A stretch of DNA of 64,000 nucleotides from Cylindrodendrum hubeiense (GCA_014621425.1 JAANBB010000190.1:1-64000); one strand, 5' to 3'; positions 21,413-34,093 are shown, counted from the first letter of the stretch. A program made the numbers and translations. The notes: generated by a model not told the origin, from the sequence alone.

Positions 21413-21907
21413 ACAGCTCCGAGCATTGCAGCAGGCTAGAGCTACAACTGCCTGAGGCTGCTACAGATGGTTGGGGGAAGAAGAGAGCGACTGCTGGCCT
21501 TATGTAAGAGAAGTAAGCTCATCGCTCCAACTGGGTAGTACGCAACAGAACCACAGACAGCAAATGATCACCTAAATTTAGCACCCCGATCCTCGATTCT
21601 GTCCACTGAAAATCAACACTATGATGAATATTCGGAAAAGGATAACGTATTCTGTGGGGCCTGGTAATAATGTATAGTTATTATTTGAAAAGAAGTTCTA
21701 TTTGCTATTCTATTATATTTCCCATTCCTTGGCTACAATCTGTCCCGCTCTGTCCTCCTTCCCTCTATTTTCTTCTAGCTTCTCGCCCCGTCTAAATCCC
21801 TTCCTACCAATATCCTTAAAACCTTGGCGTGCTTAAAAAGCATATGCTCAAACATGTAGTCTCCCAGATCTAGGGGGTTCTTTCAATCTGACTGTCTCTT
21901 AATGCTC

Positions 21908-24900
21908 CTAGTCTGACCTCGCACTCTTGGTCTTCTTGCTTCTCAACTTCATCATCAAGAAGACCAATGCGTAAGAGGAAATGCAGAATAAGGCGGTGAT
22001 TCCAGTCTGGTACCCTTCATTAGTATTTATCAAAGTAATAAGGCCTTGTGTACTCACATCTCTCCAGCCGTAGTATTCCTCCTGGATATTGAAAGTCTTC
22101 GCATAATCGGCTCCAGTGGAGTAGGCACAGTATTGGCAGTTCTCAGTCGCGTTAAGATCCGCCACATACCCTGCGTTAGAACTGAGGAAGTCGGCCATAT
22201 ATTCACCGCAAGTTTGTCCATCCGGAGCGCTGAAGGAGGTGAACTCTTCAGCTCGGCAGCTGACCTCGACGTCCCAAATGATAGGACCCAAGAGACCGCC
22301 AAAGAGATAGTGGAAGGGGTCGAGGTAGTAAATCCAGTACTTCCAGAAAGGTTGCATGACCGAGTATGGCATAACGACACCGCAGAAAGTGATCATGCCC
22401 GCACCGATGAGAAGAGGGTTCATGATCGCCGCAAAGTATTCGTTGGGTGCATAAGCAGCGATTGCCTGACCGATTGAGGTGTAGAGGAACTCGTAGACTA
22501 TCAGTTGAAGTTAGTTATGTGTTCTCCAATCAAAGACTCCCCACATCAACTTACAAATCATCTGAAGATAGATATGTCCCGAGATCCGAGCCTCAACTGG
22601 GAAGCCAGCAGTGAAGTACCAGCAGACGAAGTATAGTGTCGCACAAATGATGAGATAAGGGATTTCAGCCACAGTCTGAGATCCAATGAAAGCGATCCAG
22701 TGATATGTTTTAGACTAGCCTCTCCGTTAGTGCCGTAAAGAAAGCCTGGGAGGGGAAAACGCACCTTCTTCTCTCTTGTCTCGAAAAGGTCTCGGTTGTG
22801 AAGAAAGTAGGGCTGCATCTGATTGATACAACCTGGAGCCACGAAAATGAAGTTGAAGATGGCGAAAAGTCTCAGCTGAAGGTCAAACGTGCCGTCACCG
22901 ATCATCCAGAATGTAAATCCGCTGAATAAAGCAGCGAATATGTGCAAGTTAATCTTGTTCCACACGTAATCCTGGGTCAGAGTTAGAACATGATTTCTGC
23001 AATTTTCAAAAGTCAACGTACGGGGGATCGCCAGAGCTGAACCATTTGACGTTCAAGGACCATTCTCCATTGGAACCACTTTGAGGTTGCGAAGCTCGCC
23101 GTGTCTTCTTCCACGCCCTGGTTTTTCGAAAGAGCTTGACTGTTCAACTCCTCCAATTTCTGAAGGGCATTACGGCGCTCCGCAGATTGATTCCACACCT
23201 CGACCCAATCGATCTCGACTTCGGTGTTGCCTTGGATAACCTCAACGATGTGCTCAGCTGGGTTAGCGCCTTCGGGACAAGGGGCACCATTTCTAGCAAA
23301 GTAGTCCAGTAGGGTATCGGAGTATTGGCCAGCTATCACCATGTAAGCTTAGGAATTAAAATGGTGCAAGGGGAACTCACTCTCTCCAAAATAGGTCATT
23401 CTGCCTCCCTTAGCCAGCAGGAGAAGAGAGTCGAATGCGTCAAAGAGAACAGCAGACGGCTGATGGATCGTGCAAAGAACGGCTTGACCTCCATCTACCA
23501 GTCGACGCATGAATCGAACGATGTTGTACGCAGACTGGCCATCCAGTCCTGATGTTGGTTCATCGAGGAACAGGAGACTCGGCTTTGCGACCAATTCCAC
23601 ACCCAAGGTAACACGCTTCCTCTGTTCGATGCTTAGACCAGCACCCGGGGCTTTGATTGTCAGTCTTGAAACCATTAATTTGGTTTAGGCATCCACTTAC
23701 TTCCAATTAGAGCGTCACAGATATCTTCAAGTTCTAGGAGTTCAATGATGTGATCAACATAAGAAATCTTTTCTTCGTGAGGAACTTCTTGGGGTTGACG
23801 AAGCAAAGCCGAAAAGAGAAGCGCCTCCCTCACGGTAGCCGTCGCTTCGTGGATATCCATCTGCTCGCAGTATCCAGTCATTCTCTGGAAGGAAATGCCC
23901 TGGGGCTTGCCATCAATCAGGATAGAACCTTTGATTTCGCCAGCATCCTTTCGCTGAGCGAGGACGTCCAACAATCTGCAGAAAGGTTGATTAGCGATAA
24001 GCTCACGAGTAGGACTAGGTTTCATACGTTGTCTTTCCTGCTCCAGAGCATCCCATCAGGGCGACCAGGCTTCCAGGCTGGACGAATCCGAAGACTTTGT
24101 TCAGGAGCTGTTTCTGAGCTCCTTGGTATTGAACAAAGTAATCAAGGTCGTGCCATGAGAATGTGGACTGTTTCGCAGTCTGGGATGTCATTTGCCGAGA
24201 GCCTTCGGGGGCTTGTCCTACTGCCATTTCCGGATCCGATGACTTCTTGGTACGTGCACCTCTCTTATAGAGCAAGACAGATGATCCGCCATGGCTGTTC
24301 CTGAGCTCGAATCCCAAGGCAGTCAAGGCAATGAAGAATATCCAGAATCCGATGATAATACCAAAGCCACGCCAGATGTGGCCAATAGAATAGCTGTACT
24401 GCTGCTGGACGTATTCGAGACCATCGATCATGCCTGTGGCGTCACTTCCCAGAACGGTACAACCTCTAAAGTCGGCGGTCTGGTCGTTGTAATCACCACC
24501 GAATGGAATGTATTGCGGTGAAACACATTCAAGCTGAAGCCCACTGAACTCGTTCGCCATGAGGGATTCGAAAGCATAAGCGCCGGGGTTGAGATAGAAT
24601 ATCCAGCGAAACCAGGGGTGCATCTTGCTGAAGGGAATTAGATAGCCTATGGTCTGAATTAAAAAACAGAAAACACTCATGATCACCTCATCAACTTACC
24701 GCCGTAAACAAAGAAGACAGTCGACAACAAGCCGGAGATGTAACTGGCCGTTCCAAAATGACTGAACATGGCTCCAATCGCCCTGAACAGTTGACAGAAA
24801 CACAGCGTGCTAGCATTAATGACGATCCAACAGGTGAAGAATTTACCAGCATCAGTCTGCATTCCGGTCATGAAGTAGATGATTATAGTGAAGCATGTAA

Positions 24901-26797
24901 CTTGGAGCATTACCACGGGAATGTCAGTGATGGCGTTGGCGATGCAAAAGGCTGTAGGACGATAGAACCCGAATCGTTTGTGGCGCACCAGAATGGGTCT
25001 TCCCATGAAGGATGCAGTCGTCTCCGACATAGACTCCAACAAAAAGTACAGAACGGGGAAGAAGAGGACTCCGGGGCGCAGAAAGATGGACTCGCTGGTA
25101 TCGGGAAGGTTGTAGAACAAGCTACCGACAACCAGAGCTTGGATGATTGCGGATATGACTTTGATGGCGAGAGAGAGACGGTCACCCATCATTATTTGCC
25201 ATTGCCTAAAATAATTAGTTTTCGCTCACAAAGAAGCAGATCCGTGTGACATACCGTTGGGTGCAGTTGATGACCTGTTCTCGCAGGCCAGCAGTGTAGA
25301 CACCTCGCGTGCCCAACTTCCATTTTCGCTCCCTCTTCTCTCTTTCAACGGCCATTTTCAGGTCGGTTACTTGATGATGAAGAGTCTCCGGCTGTTGAAT
25401 AGGCTCTTTCATCAGTCGGCATGTGTCGCTGCGCTTGTAGGCGCTTTCGAACTCCTCGGCCGTGGTCGGAACTCGCTGCTCAAAACCCGGTGCAATCTCG
25501 CGCTCCGTCTTCACGGTGACAGAGGTGAGGAAGTCGGCAATGTTTGCTCCCCTAGGACAAACGAACCCCATGTCTTCGAAATAAGACTTAGCAGCAGCAC
25601 GGAGGCCGTAGTAGATGACGCGGCCTTCGGCCAGAACAAGGACCTTGTTGAATGCGTCGTAGATCCCGTTTCCAGCCTGGTAAGTCGTCAGGACGATGGA
25701 CTTGTTGTTGATGTTGGCATCCTTTCGCAGAGTCTCCACGAATTCAAGTGCTGTTTTGGAGTCAAGACCTCGGGTTGGTTGATCCCAAAACTGCAGAGGG
25801 CTCTGTGAAGGTGTTAGTCTCCGTTCTCACACTGGTAAAATCCGTTGGGGAAACAAACCTGGCTAGCCATCACTTCCGCAAGGGAGACTCGCTTCCTCTC
25901 TCCGCCAGAAACACCGCGGATGAACTCATTTCCGACTTTTGTTTTCTTGGTGTGACCAATACCTAGAGAGTCGAGAATGTTGTTTCGCATGTCCTGCACA
26001 AAGTGGTGCTTCTTTTCCACATGTTCGGGTCTCTCGCGGGGCACTTTGTTTCGAAGCGCAAACTTCATTGTCTGGTTGACAGTCAAAGTTGGGAAATGAA
26101 TATCATCTATTAGACCAGTCAACATTGAAACTTCATCTCCAGATTCTTCTTGACAAACCTTCGGTGTTGAAAACAATCTGTTGGCGGTACTTCTTGGTTT
26201 CGTTGTGGTCCATGCTGCCGTATCGCGTTTCTCCCAGAACTTCCTGGAACGACTCTCGGTGGTTGGAGAGCACGCGAAGGAGAGAGGTACAGCCAGATCC
26301 AGGTCGGCCCAACACGAGAAGCTAATACATTAGCAGGGTCCTAATATTTTGACTCATTGTCACATACCATTTCTCCTGGGCTGACTTGTCCCGTTACTTC
26401 ATGAAGAATAGTCTAGCGCCGTTAGCGTTTCCACGGCTCTACTCAGATTGGAGACTCAATTGCATACTCTTTTCGCATGATCGCCACGACTGAAAAGATC
26501 CAGAATCTGTCGAGGATCAACTCTAGACCAAAGAGTCTCTCCGAGGGCCTCATCGGGAGCTGTGACGTTGACAGTGACATCCTTGAAAGTCAGAGTGAGA
26601 TGCTTCTGGATGAAGTCCTTTCCTCTCTCCTGGTCAACATTTTCAGGCTCGACATCGGTGTCGCTCGAGGAACCATATTGCGATCCTTGACCTTCAATTA
26701 CCGGTTGGCGAGGCATGTCAGCCACCGTGTCGGAGTCGGTTGGTGTGGACGCCATTGCCGCTACTGCTTTGCTCGAGGAGATGGGTTTTTTGGTCAA
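21908..26797 (-). CDS. Full-size PDR-type ABC transporter (ABC-G)
   Basis: Fourteen exons join in frame to 1406 residues: 26468-26797, 26368-26412, 26159-26321, 25859-26106, 25255-25802, 24700-25205, 24028-24646, 23701-23975, 23381-23650, 23022-23332, 22765-22971, 22555-22714, 22058-22497 and 21908-22006. All introns are GT-AG, 46-57 nt. Domain order is NBD1-TMD1-NBD2-TMD2, as in fungal pleiotropic drug resistance pumps that export lipids, azoles or toxins at the plasma membrane. NBD1 has Walker [10 protein letters not shown] (~130), signature [10 protein letters not shown] (~245) and [13 protein letters not shown]2 has GCSGAGKTT (~812), the degenerate signature [10 protein letters not shown] and [14 protein letters not shown]. 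This asymmetry is normal for PDR proteins. A TATATA sits ~100 nt before the ATG. The Zn2Cys6 gene immediately upstream on the same strand may regulate it. The last intron is in phase, so retention would also leave an open frame. Confidence 0.95.
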
Positions 26798-27227
26798 TAC
26801 TTCTCTCCTCTTGCGACAACAGTAACAATAATAAAAAGCTGAGTGTTCAAGAACTGATTCTCATAAATTATCTCTATCTAGGCTCCTCATGGTATATATG
26901 AGTCTGTAAGTTCGGCAACAAACCCGATCGTTGCTCGTACATCCGTAATGCCGGATATCCGCTCTAGGTCCGCCCTCTACCGTATTTCCACCAAGCCACG
27001 ACCCTCAACCAAGATAGGGATTGACCACAACCGACGAATCATTCAACGACAAATTGCAGAATCCCAGCACTTATCCGCCCGTCATCTTCCTGACAAATCC
27101 ATCCCGGCGGAATTGAGGCTGTATTATTAAAGCTGAACGCTCTAGACCCTGAAACGTCGACGTCGGCCCGACCCACGCTGACATTGTTGAGCGAACCAGG
27201 AGCCCTCGCTTGTATCCGGCCGCGTTT
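26798..27227. promoter_or_regulatory. ABC transporter promoter region
   Basis: This 430-bp gap separates the 5' end of the transporter from the 3' end of the regulator. Minus-strand TATATA at 26893-26898 is a candidate core element. CCG/CGG half-sites typical of Zn2Cys6 binding occur (for example near 26947 and 27105), but spacing and specificity are unknown. Confidence 0.4.
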
Positions 27228-29534
27228 TCAGGATGCGAAGTTAAATGTCTGACCTGCGTCAAGGGACAAAAAGGTCTCCATATCCATAGTTCCGAAATCA
27301 ATGTCCCAACCGACGTCAGCGGCGGTGAAGTCGATCTGATCATCAGACCGCATGCCGGATGACGGTGAAGTCCCGTTCATCCCTCCGGAGATGTCGAATC
27401 CGAATGGCATGGAGGGGTACGTAAATGCCGGTGTCTCTCCGATCCCACTAGCTGGGATGATGGATGACGGGCCCGGCATTGCGGAATGGACGCTTTGTTG
27501 GGTGTGTGATTGCCGTGCTTCCGGCTCCACTTGGTCCCTCAATTCCAAGTCGGGAAAAACTGAGCGGACCATCTGTTCGATTGCTGCAATGGTAACAGGC
27601 AGCTGTCCAGCGCCTTCCCGGTTTTTGGGTACCATGGAGCGGAGACATCTCAAGGCGGAGTGAATCCAAGGAAGGTTGCGATGGGCAGACTTCCTCTCCT
27701 GCAGCATGTCGAAGGCCAGAGCGTAGCATGCGCCTTCAATGAAGAAGCCATGGTACTTGATATCCTATGACTTGTTAGAGGCCGTAGATTCAGAAAGAAG
27801 CATATCTCATGTCGCACTTACTTGACATAAAATGTTGGTGGCGCAAGACCCAGTCAAGAAACCGATTGAATTTCTCGCAGCTTCCAAGCAATACTCGCAG
27901 GCGGTGTCGAGCCATGATGGAGGGGAATGGTTGTTTTCGGGTGAGGAGTTGTCCTGCTTCAACTTTGCTCGCAAAATCAAGAACGGCCTGAACGTCAATA
28001 GTAGGGTATGATGATACACTAGCTAGTTAGCATCCTAAGCACTTCAATGGCTCAGCTTTGACTTACTAGTAGACACCATGGCTTGGCAAACCCCAAGTTC
28101 TCCTGTGCTCGGGTCTCCAACGAGACCGAATTTCATATCTTTCGACTGCTTCTCCGCAAATCGGTGTAGCTCGCGACGGATCTCATTTGCCGCATTCCAG
28201 ACTGGTAGAAGTGAATCATGCCGCGGGCTATAAATGAGGCGAACACATTTCGACATGATACGAGATAGGGTGACGAGTGAGATTAGCAGCTTGTGCTCGC
28301 CAGGGACCGGAATAGTTGATCCCGGGTCAGGAATAGAGCTTGGGCGGCCAACCACAAAGCAAGTCCAGCTGTTCAGAGGTCAGCCACTAAACATGTTCAG
28401 TGTGAGGGAGTTCGCAACCCACGTTTCCCAAAAGTACAGGCTCCAGAACAATAATCTTCTCTGTTCGACATCCTCCATGGATTGACCAGGGCGAATACAG
28501 AGATCCTTGTGTAAGCCAGCTGCGACAGCTTTTCTCACAGCAGTGCCGATGTGTAGGTATTGTGAGTTTGGCTTTGCTCGCTCTGATTGGAAGTGACCGT
28601 AAAGCTATGTCAGTAGATTCAAGGTTTGTTGCGGGAGGCTGGGACTTATCATCATGAGGTGTATCTGAACCACTTGTGTGTTGACCACCTCATCCAGCTT
28701 GGCAGCTCCCTGCTTTGCCTTCTGAAACAGAAACTCGGCAATAGCCTCTTCTCCGGTCATTGACGCACCCAATGCCATGGCTAGCATAATTATTATGGTG
28801 TCTGATGAGTCAAAGTCAAAGATTCCAGGTGGTCGAAACAAGGCGTCAAGGCGCCGCCTATACGTATCCTTGCGAAGCACCGGGATGCCATGCCAGTACG
28901 TCAAGAGATATCTTTCGAGCAGTCTTTTTGCAGTGTCGGGATCAAGCAACATGGCAGAGTAGTCTTCAGCGACAGTTGCTGGCCGCTGGTTGTCTGCCAA
29001 ATCACCAAAGAACAATCGTCGATGGCTGAAGAGATCCAAGCCTGGGCCAACTTCCTCGACGCCTTCGCGCGGTGGGGATTTGGGCCGGGTTCCTTCAATC
29101 TGGTGGTAGATGGAATTGAGTAGTGCAAAATTAGATGAAGGGCCATAGTAGAGCTGAATAAGACATGAGGGCGATGCGCGATGGGTGGCGGCGACGCTTG
29201 TGTTGTTGATGCTTCGCTCACTCCCCATGATGGAGGCAGGCGGAGCCACGGAGTCGGCATTGTCGGCGGTTTCGGGGATTGGCGTGGGCGCGGCCACTGA
29301 TCCGTCCTCGGACGGGTCAAGCGACGGGGATTCCTGGGCCTCCTGCGACATGATGGTCTCATAGGCGGCGATTCGCGGTTTGGTCTTGCGCATTCGATTG
29401 CGGGCCTTCTCGCGGTAGACGCAATTGAGACCGCGAAACTTGCAGCTCTCGCAGGGCGTCTGTCCATTGCACTTGATCTTTTTGACGCGGCATTCTTGGC
29501 AGGCTTTTGAGATCCGCCATTTCGTCGGATTCAT
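27228..29534 (-). CDS. Zn2Cys6 fungal transcription factor with middle homology region
   Basis: Five exons (28650-29534, 28423-28604, 28067-28368, 27822-28018, 27228-27764) give 700 residues. The N-terminal binuclear cluster is Cys12-x2-Cys15-x6-Cys22-x5-Cys28-x2-Cys31-x6-Cys38, followed by a basic linker. The central part has fungal-trans features (LLERYLLTYWHGIPVL; FWSLYFWETWTCFVVGRP; MYHHTLLLTFRPFLI). The acidic C-terminus looks like an activation domain. Introns 2-4 are canonical. Intron 1 (28605-28649) keeps frame only if the donor is ATAAGT instead of GTAAGT, which is odd. The frame stays open upstream to 29807, but MNPTKW at 29534, just before the zinc cluster, is the usual start. Tandem placement upstream of the ABC transporter suggests, but does not prove, control of that gene. 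Confidence 0.87.
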
Positions 29535-29854
29535 GGTGGCGGCTCTCGATGCCGGCTGATGAGCATGGCTTACCACTGAGTGAGTCCAGCCCAGGTCTGA
29601 GTTGGGTAAACGTACGTGGATCGGCGCGCTAACTCGATACGTCGGCTTTGGTGCATAGTTTAATCCCAGGCATCGCTTAAGTGCATGTGTATGATGCCAG
29701 TCCCGTCGGCGGAGGGTCCATTTTGGGAAATAATTCCCATCGCTTTCATGCAGTGGCGCCATGTGAGTGCATCCACGGCGTGCGTATGGGCGTTTTGCAG
29801 TCTCCAAAAACTCGACTACCGGTATTATTTGCGCATCCTAGCTTGTCTTTCTAT
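29535..29854. promoter_or_regulatory. Transcription-factor upstream region
   Basis: This 320-bp gap has the regulator's 5' end on one side and the UPF0303 gene's 3' end on the other. Part of it is an in-frame upstream extension of the regulator ORF. No other feature is seen. Confidence 0.4.
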
Positions 29855-30514
29855 TCACGACTCTTTCCAGTGCTCCTTGATAACATCCACAATCACCCCG
29901 TGATCTTCATCCTGCTTCAGTCCGCTCACAATCACCGTAGCCACAATTCCCTCAACCCCCTTGATGCGGATGGGAATCGCGCCACCGTGGATCGCATAGT
30001 TGCATTTCTGGTCGTCGCTGATGGCGAAAATGGAGCCGAACTTGACCTCATCGCCCTCAAACTTGTTGTGCATCCACCAGCTGCTGTGTCCAAATCGGAG
30101 AACCGTGTTCCTCTTCCGGCGCACCCAGCTCTCGTTGTCGGGGACCGTGCCGGGGCCAGTCACGGTTTGGAAGATGACTTGTGAGCTGTTGGCCAGGGCA
30201 ATGGAGATGAGAGCCGGCGTCGCCTTGGCAAAGGAGAGGAGGCGAGCATAGAGCAAGTTGCCCAGAACAAAGGCGTCCTCGGTGGTGAAGGATTCCAAAG
30301 TGAAAGAATCGCCGTCAAGCAGAAGCTTCTCGGGCTATATTACACATTTTAGTCAATGATGACGCTCATTGGGATGAATACTGCAACAGTTGGAGCTTAC
30401 ATCTGAAGATGGCTTGGGGATCGGGACGGGAGCGCCGGTGTTCTGAAGGGCCTCCTGCACCTTCTGCAGCGCTGCAACCGCAGGCGTCTGGCGCTTGAGA
30501 ACAGTCTGAGACAT
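29855..30514 (-). CDS. UPF0303 / GlcG-HbpS-like protein
   Basis: Exon 1 is 30401-30514 and exon 2 is 29855-30334. The 66-nt intron is GTAAGC...ATATAG. Together they encode 197 residues. The conserved core includes ESFTTEDAFVLG near the start, KRNTVLRFGHSS in the middle, and AIHGGAIPI and VSGLKQDEDHGVIVDVI at the C-terminus. This pattern belongs to the UPF0303 family, related to the heme-degrading/GlcG fold. Its reaction is not established, and a redox or small-molecule-binding role is only a guess. No signal peptide is seen, so it is probably cytosolic. The first ATG in exon 1 was chosen because splicing from it preserves frame exactly. Confidence 0.87.
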
Positions 30515-32389
30515 CTTTATCGTCTTGTTCAAGTTTGAAGTTTGATGATTTCAGGTTGAAGTTCGATTGAGGAGAAGACCATCACGACTCTTAAGAGCAC
30601 CGCTGTGGATCTTTACTCCGCATCTACGAGCCAGCTCCCCCGTGAACCTCTCCGAGGGCGGAGTACGGAGCCGCTCAGCACGCATCCCAAACTCAAAACG
30701 TCTAGCTTCGCCGGAGATAGCCTGGTCGCTCTTCCAATAGGATTTCCGCCTTGTAATCCGGCGATCCACGCCTTGCAGCCAAATACTTTGGCGAGCTGCA
30801 AATCATGACATCGAACTGAGGGCGAGCTGCCAACAATAGTTGGCCTGCATTGAGCCGATGTTTATCCGCGGGGAGCCCCGGGCAAGTCTCCGGCCTCTTG
30901 CAGCCTTCAGTCAGCACGTAATGCCAAGGATCACAGATCTCGGGCTCAAGCCCGCGATGCGGACAAAATGGGAGAGTGAAACGCTTGATTCCAGATGCCG
31001 AGATACCTCCTCGGGTCAGGAAATATTTCAACACTACTAACAATAACGACAATCGCATGCTTCGATTCGGACCACCCTCATGTGATGAACAACTGGCTCA
31101 AGATGCTCCCACCCTATACCGCTACCAATAGAATCCTCTTTGAGGAATTTGAACCCACTGGAAATACCTTGAGCTCACCATGTTGTGAATTTTAAGAGAG
31201 AATATTGAATTTATTTACTGCATCCTACCTCGGACCGTACGGCTCCTCTGCAATCCTGGCGTTAAGTTGTTTCACATGTTGCTCTTAAAGGATGGTTTTC
31301 CTGTGCTTTTCATACTAGGGTTATGGAACAGCACCAGTCATCTCCACCACACCTATTCCATTTCTTCTACTTCGAATCATAGATAAAGGGAAAGCCTTGT
31401 AATAGATTGTCTCTTAAATGACCTTTTGAATTTCATGCCATTCTCCCTACGTTCTCCGTCATATTCTCAGTTAATGACGTTCCGTGATATCCCGCGGGGT
31501 ATTCCGAGAAACCCTCCAGCGAAGCAATTCTTCTTAATCTTTGTGTACTAATTGGTCCAGCATAGCTGCCTTAAATGCTAGATTAGCTTTATAGCTTACG
31601 CATATATAATTTATGCATACTGATTGGATGGCTACTTGTAGACATTGAATTGCTGTATCACGGGACCGCCCTACAAGTACAATGTATGTTGACGACATTG
31701 TGATGACACCGTAGTCAGAGTTGTATCAGAGAATAATCCACCGACAGCGAGAAATACAATTGTGTAAAATGTTATGAAATTAACTCACCGGGTTGTGTTC
31801 ATATTGAATTGGAAATGATTGACTTCCAAATGATAACTGGAGGCCGTGCTGTACCATGCGATTACAAATGGTGTTTGTCGAACGACTACATTTGATTTCA
31901 AGATGTTTGATGTATGTTCAATGTTTTAATATCATTTGAGATGAAGCAGCTATTGTCTTCAATCCTTTTACTTTATTTACCTTGATGGTTTAGGGATCTG
32001 TCATTCTGACTTGATGGTACCTTGGAAGCCAGATAGTTCCTCCAACATTTCATCTTGTTTTCTACGAGTATCTCACTCCAGCACTCATCGACCCCCATTG
32101 AAATTTCTACGTCATGGTAATCATTCCCTATCACGTACCGATACATGAGGTTACAAACAAAGTCTAGAACTTGTCAAGGGGAGGGCGTTCCCCACTTGAG
32201 AATTCTTCATGTTCCACACTAACTCAAAGGAGCCATTGATTGGACCCAGGCGCGCCCTTTCACGGGTAGGGGCGGCAGACCATAGGCGGACCTCGCAGCG
32301 AGGGGGACGACTTAAAACCTCTTGCGACTTTTCTATCCGGCCTTCTGTATTTACCAGGTATTCTCTCAAAAAGGTTATCAAGAGCAATC
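30515..32389. other. Divergent gap of about 1.9 kb
   Basis: This lies between the UPF0303 gene (leftward) and the PLP-enzyme gene (rightward). The sequence from about 31.2 to 32.1 kb is AT-rich with no usable ORF. Near 32.24-32.32 kb a GC-rich patch (cgggtaggggcggcagacc) lies close to the PLP-enzyme start and may be promoter. No RNA gene is recognised. Confidence 0.45.
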
Positions 32390-33670
32390 ATGGCTCTTTC
32401 AACACGCGCCCAGGCGGCAGAGGAGGCGAGCAAGGGGTTGCTCATCTGGGAGATCATTCCGCAGCTCTGGCACCACAAGACGAACCCTGACGGCATCGTG
32501 AGTCTTGGGGTGGCAGAGAACTCCCTCATGCACGATACCTTTTCGAAGCACATCCACGAGAACCTCGCCCTTTCAAACCCTGCCTTCACGTATGGCGACG
32601 GCACAACGGGCACCAAGCGCATCAAGGTGTCTGTCTCCCGCTTCCTGACGAAGCACCTGAAGCCTGTCAAGCCCATCGAGCCTGAGCACATCACTATGAC
32701 CAACGGATGCAGTGCCGCTCTCGAGCATCTTTCATGGGCATTCGCAAACCCCGGCGAGTGCTTTCTTGTCGGACAGCCATACTACGGCACCTTCATCCCA
32801 GATCTCACTTACCGATTTGGAGCCAAGCTTCTTCCCGTTCCGTTCCACGATGCTGATCCGCTTGGAGAAGACGCCGTTCAGAAGTATGAGGATGTTATCA
32901 TCGCAGCCCAAGCCAAGGGCCAAAAGATGGCAGGCCTCATCATCAGTCACCCACATAACCCGCTGGGTCGCTGCTATCCTCGCAGCGTGATCATCCGTCT
33001 GATGGAATTGTGCCAAAAGCATAAAATCCACTTCATTAGCGACGAGATCTACGCCTTGTCAGTCTTCCCGAATACAATTGACGCAAACCCTCCTCCTGTT
33101 CCTTTCGAATCTGCCCTGACTATCGACCCAACTGGCATCATTGATCCCTCTCGAGTCCATGTTCTTTGGGGTATGTCCAAGGACTTTGGAGCCAACGGAA
33201 TTCGCGTTGGAACTATCATTTCTCAATCCAACCCTTCTCTTCATGCCTCCATAATTGCTGTGGGACTGTACAGCTCCGTTTCGTCCATCTCGGACCATAT
33301 CACATGCAATATTCTCGACGACGATGCATGGGTTGGAGGGTACATCGCAGAAAACCAAAAGAGGCTGTCTGAACAGTACAAGCGGGTAGTGGACTGGTCT
33401 AACAAGCACGACATCACCTACGCCCCCGGTGTCAATGCTGCATTCTTCCTTTGGGTCGACCTAGGAAAGGTCTACCGAGCGCGCCACCATGTTGCTGAAA
33501 ATGAAGATGTGACGGTGTTGGTCAATAAGGCTTTACTATCACATAAGGTTTTTCTTGCATCTGGGAAGGATTTCGGCGCCGAGAAGCCCGGATGGTTTAG
33601 AATTGTGTTTTCCCATCCAGATGACTATCTTGATGAGGGACTTCAGCGAGTCATAGCAGCACTAGCCTAA
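32390..33670 (+). CDS. ACC-synthase-like PLP-dependent aminotransferase (class I/II)
   Basis: The gene is intronless and encodes 426 residues. It is a fold-type I PLP enzyme related to 1-aminocyclopropane-1-carboxylate synthases and class I aminotransferases. Visible active-site residues are HPHNPLG (Asn190), SDEIY (Asp218, Tyr221), the Schiff-base lysine Lys264 in WGMSKDFGANGIRVG, and Arg272. GVAENSLM near residue 41 is typical of ACC-synthase-like proteins. Members act as ACC synthases, aminotransferases or C-S lyases, for example the GliI-type enzymes of epipolythiodioxopiperazine clusters. Sequence alone does not choose between them. It is followed on the same strand by the AtaL-like gene. 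Confidence 0.9.
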   Translation: MALSTRAQAAEEASKGLLIWEIIPQLWHHKTNPDGIVSLGVAENSLMHDTFSKHIHENLALSNPAFTYGDGTTGTKRIKVSVSRFLTKHLKPVKPIEPEHITMTNGCSAALEHLSWAFANPGECFLVGQPYYGTFIPDLTYRFGAKLLPVPFHDADPLGEDAVQKYEDVIIAAQAKGQKMAGLIISHPHNPLGRCYPRSVIIRLMELCQKHKIHFISDEIYALSVFPNTIDANPPPVPFESALTIDPTGIIDPSRVHVLWGMSKDFGANGIRVGTIISQSNPSLHASIIAVGLYSSVSSISDHITCNILDDDAWVGGYIAENQKRLSEQYKRVVDWSNKHDITYAPGVNAAFFLWVDLGKVYRARHHVAENEDVTVLVNKALLSHKVFLASGKDFGAEKPGWFRIVFSHPDDYLDEGLQRVIAALA

Positions 33671-34093
33671 ACAACCGCTTCTCGGGCATAGAACCAAGTG
33701 GTATTTAAGTTATGAATTTGCTTTGCGATGCATAAACTCCAGAAGAAAGGCAGTGTTGATGCGTTGTGCCTGGTTGCAGCAAGGGTGCGCCGGGTGTTTT
33801 CGCAGCCAAACCTGTCTCAAAGCTCCGATGTATGCGCGGACGAGAACACCCAGATGCCACGCCTTGAATTTCAAACGGAGGATTCCCCGAATCCCGCTCC
33901 CTGGCCACGTGGCACTAGTCTGACAGCAAACCCATGAATCATCCGCACCAGCGTGATATGAAGGCTGCGTGCGGGGTTTCTCCCGGGTCCCTGGTCATTA
34001 ATGTGGAACTTCAATGGGACGAAGATCCGTTTCAATTCCTAAACACCTCACCATCAATCCATCTGACTCAAAAGACCCATAATAGTAAGCAAC
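33671..34093. other. Short intergenic region between two same-strand genes
   Basis: This 423-bp region is presumed to hold the 3' UTR of the PLP enzyme and the promoter of the AtaL-like gene. Short ORFs have no recognisable content and no repeat was noticed. Confidence 0.45.

Larger units (their letters stand above)
21111..21907. other. Gap downstream of helicase: dispersed repeat and inverted repeat
   Basis: Positions 21140-21257 resemble 49597-49712 (see repeat entries). A perfect 13-bp inverted repeat, ggccactgtagcc at 21358-21370 and ggctacagtggcc at 21400-21412, could form a hairpin. The rest is AT-rich and lacks ORFs. It lies between two gene 3' ends. Confidence 0.6.

Noticed and set aside
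29535..29807. Upstream in-frame extension of the Zn2Cys6 protein
   Set aside because: The extra ~91 residues have no conserved features, and fungal binuclear-cluster proteins often start shortly before the first Cys, so the ATG at 29534 is preferred.
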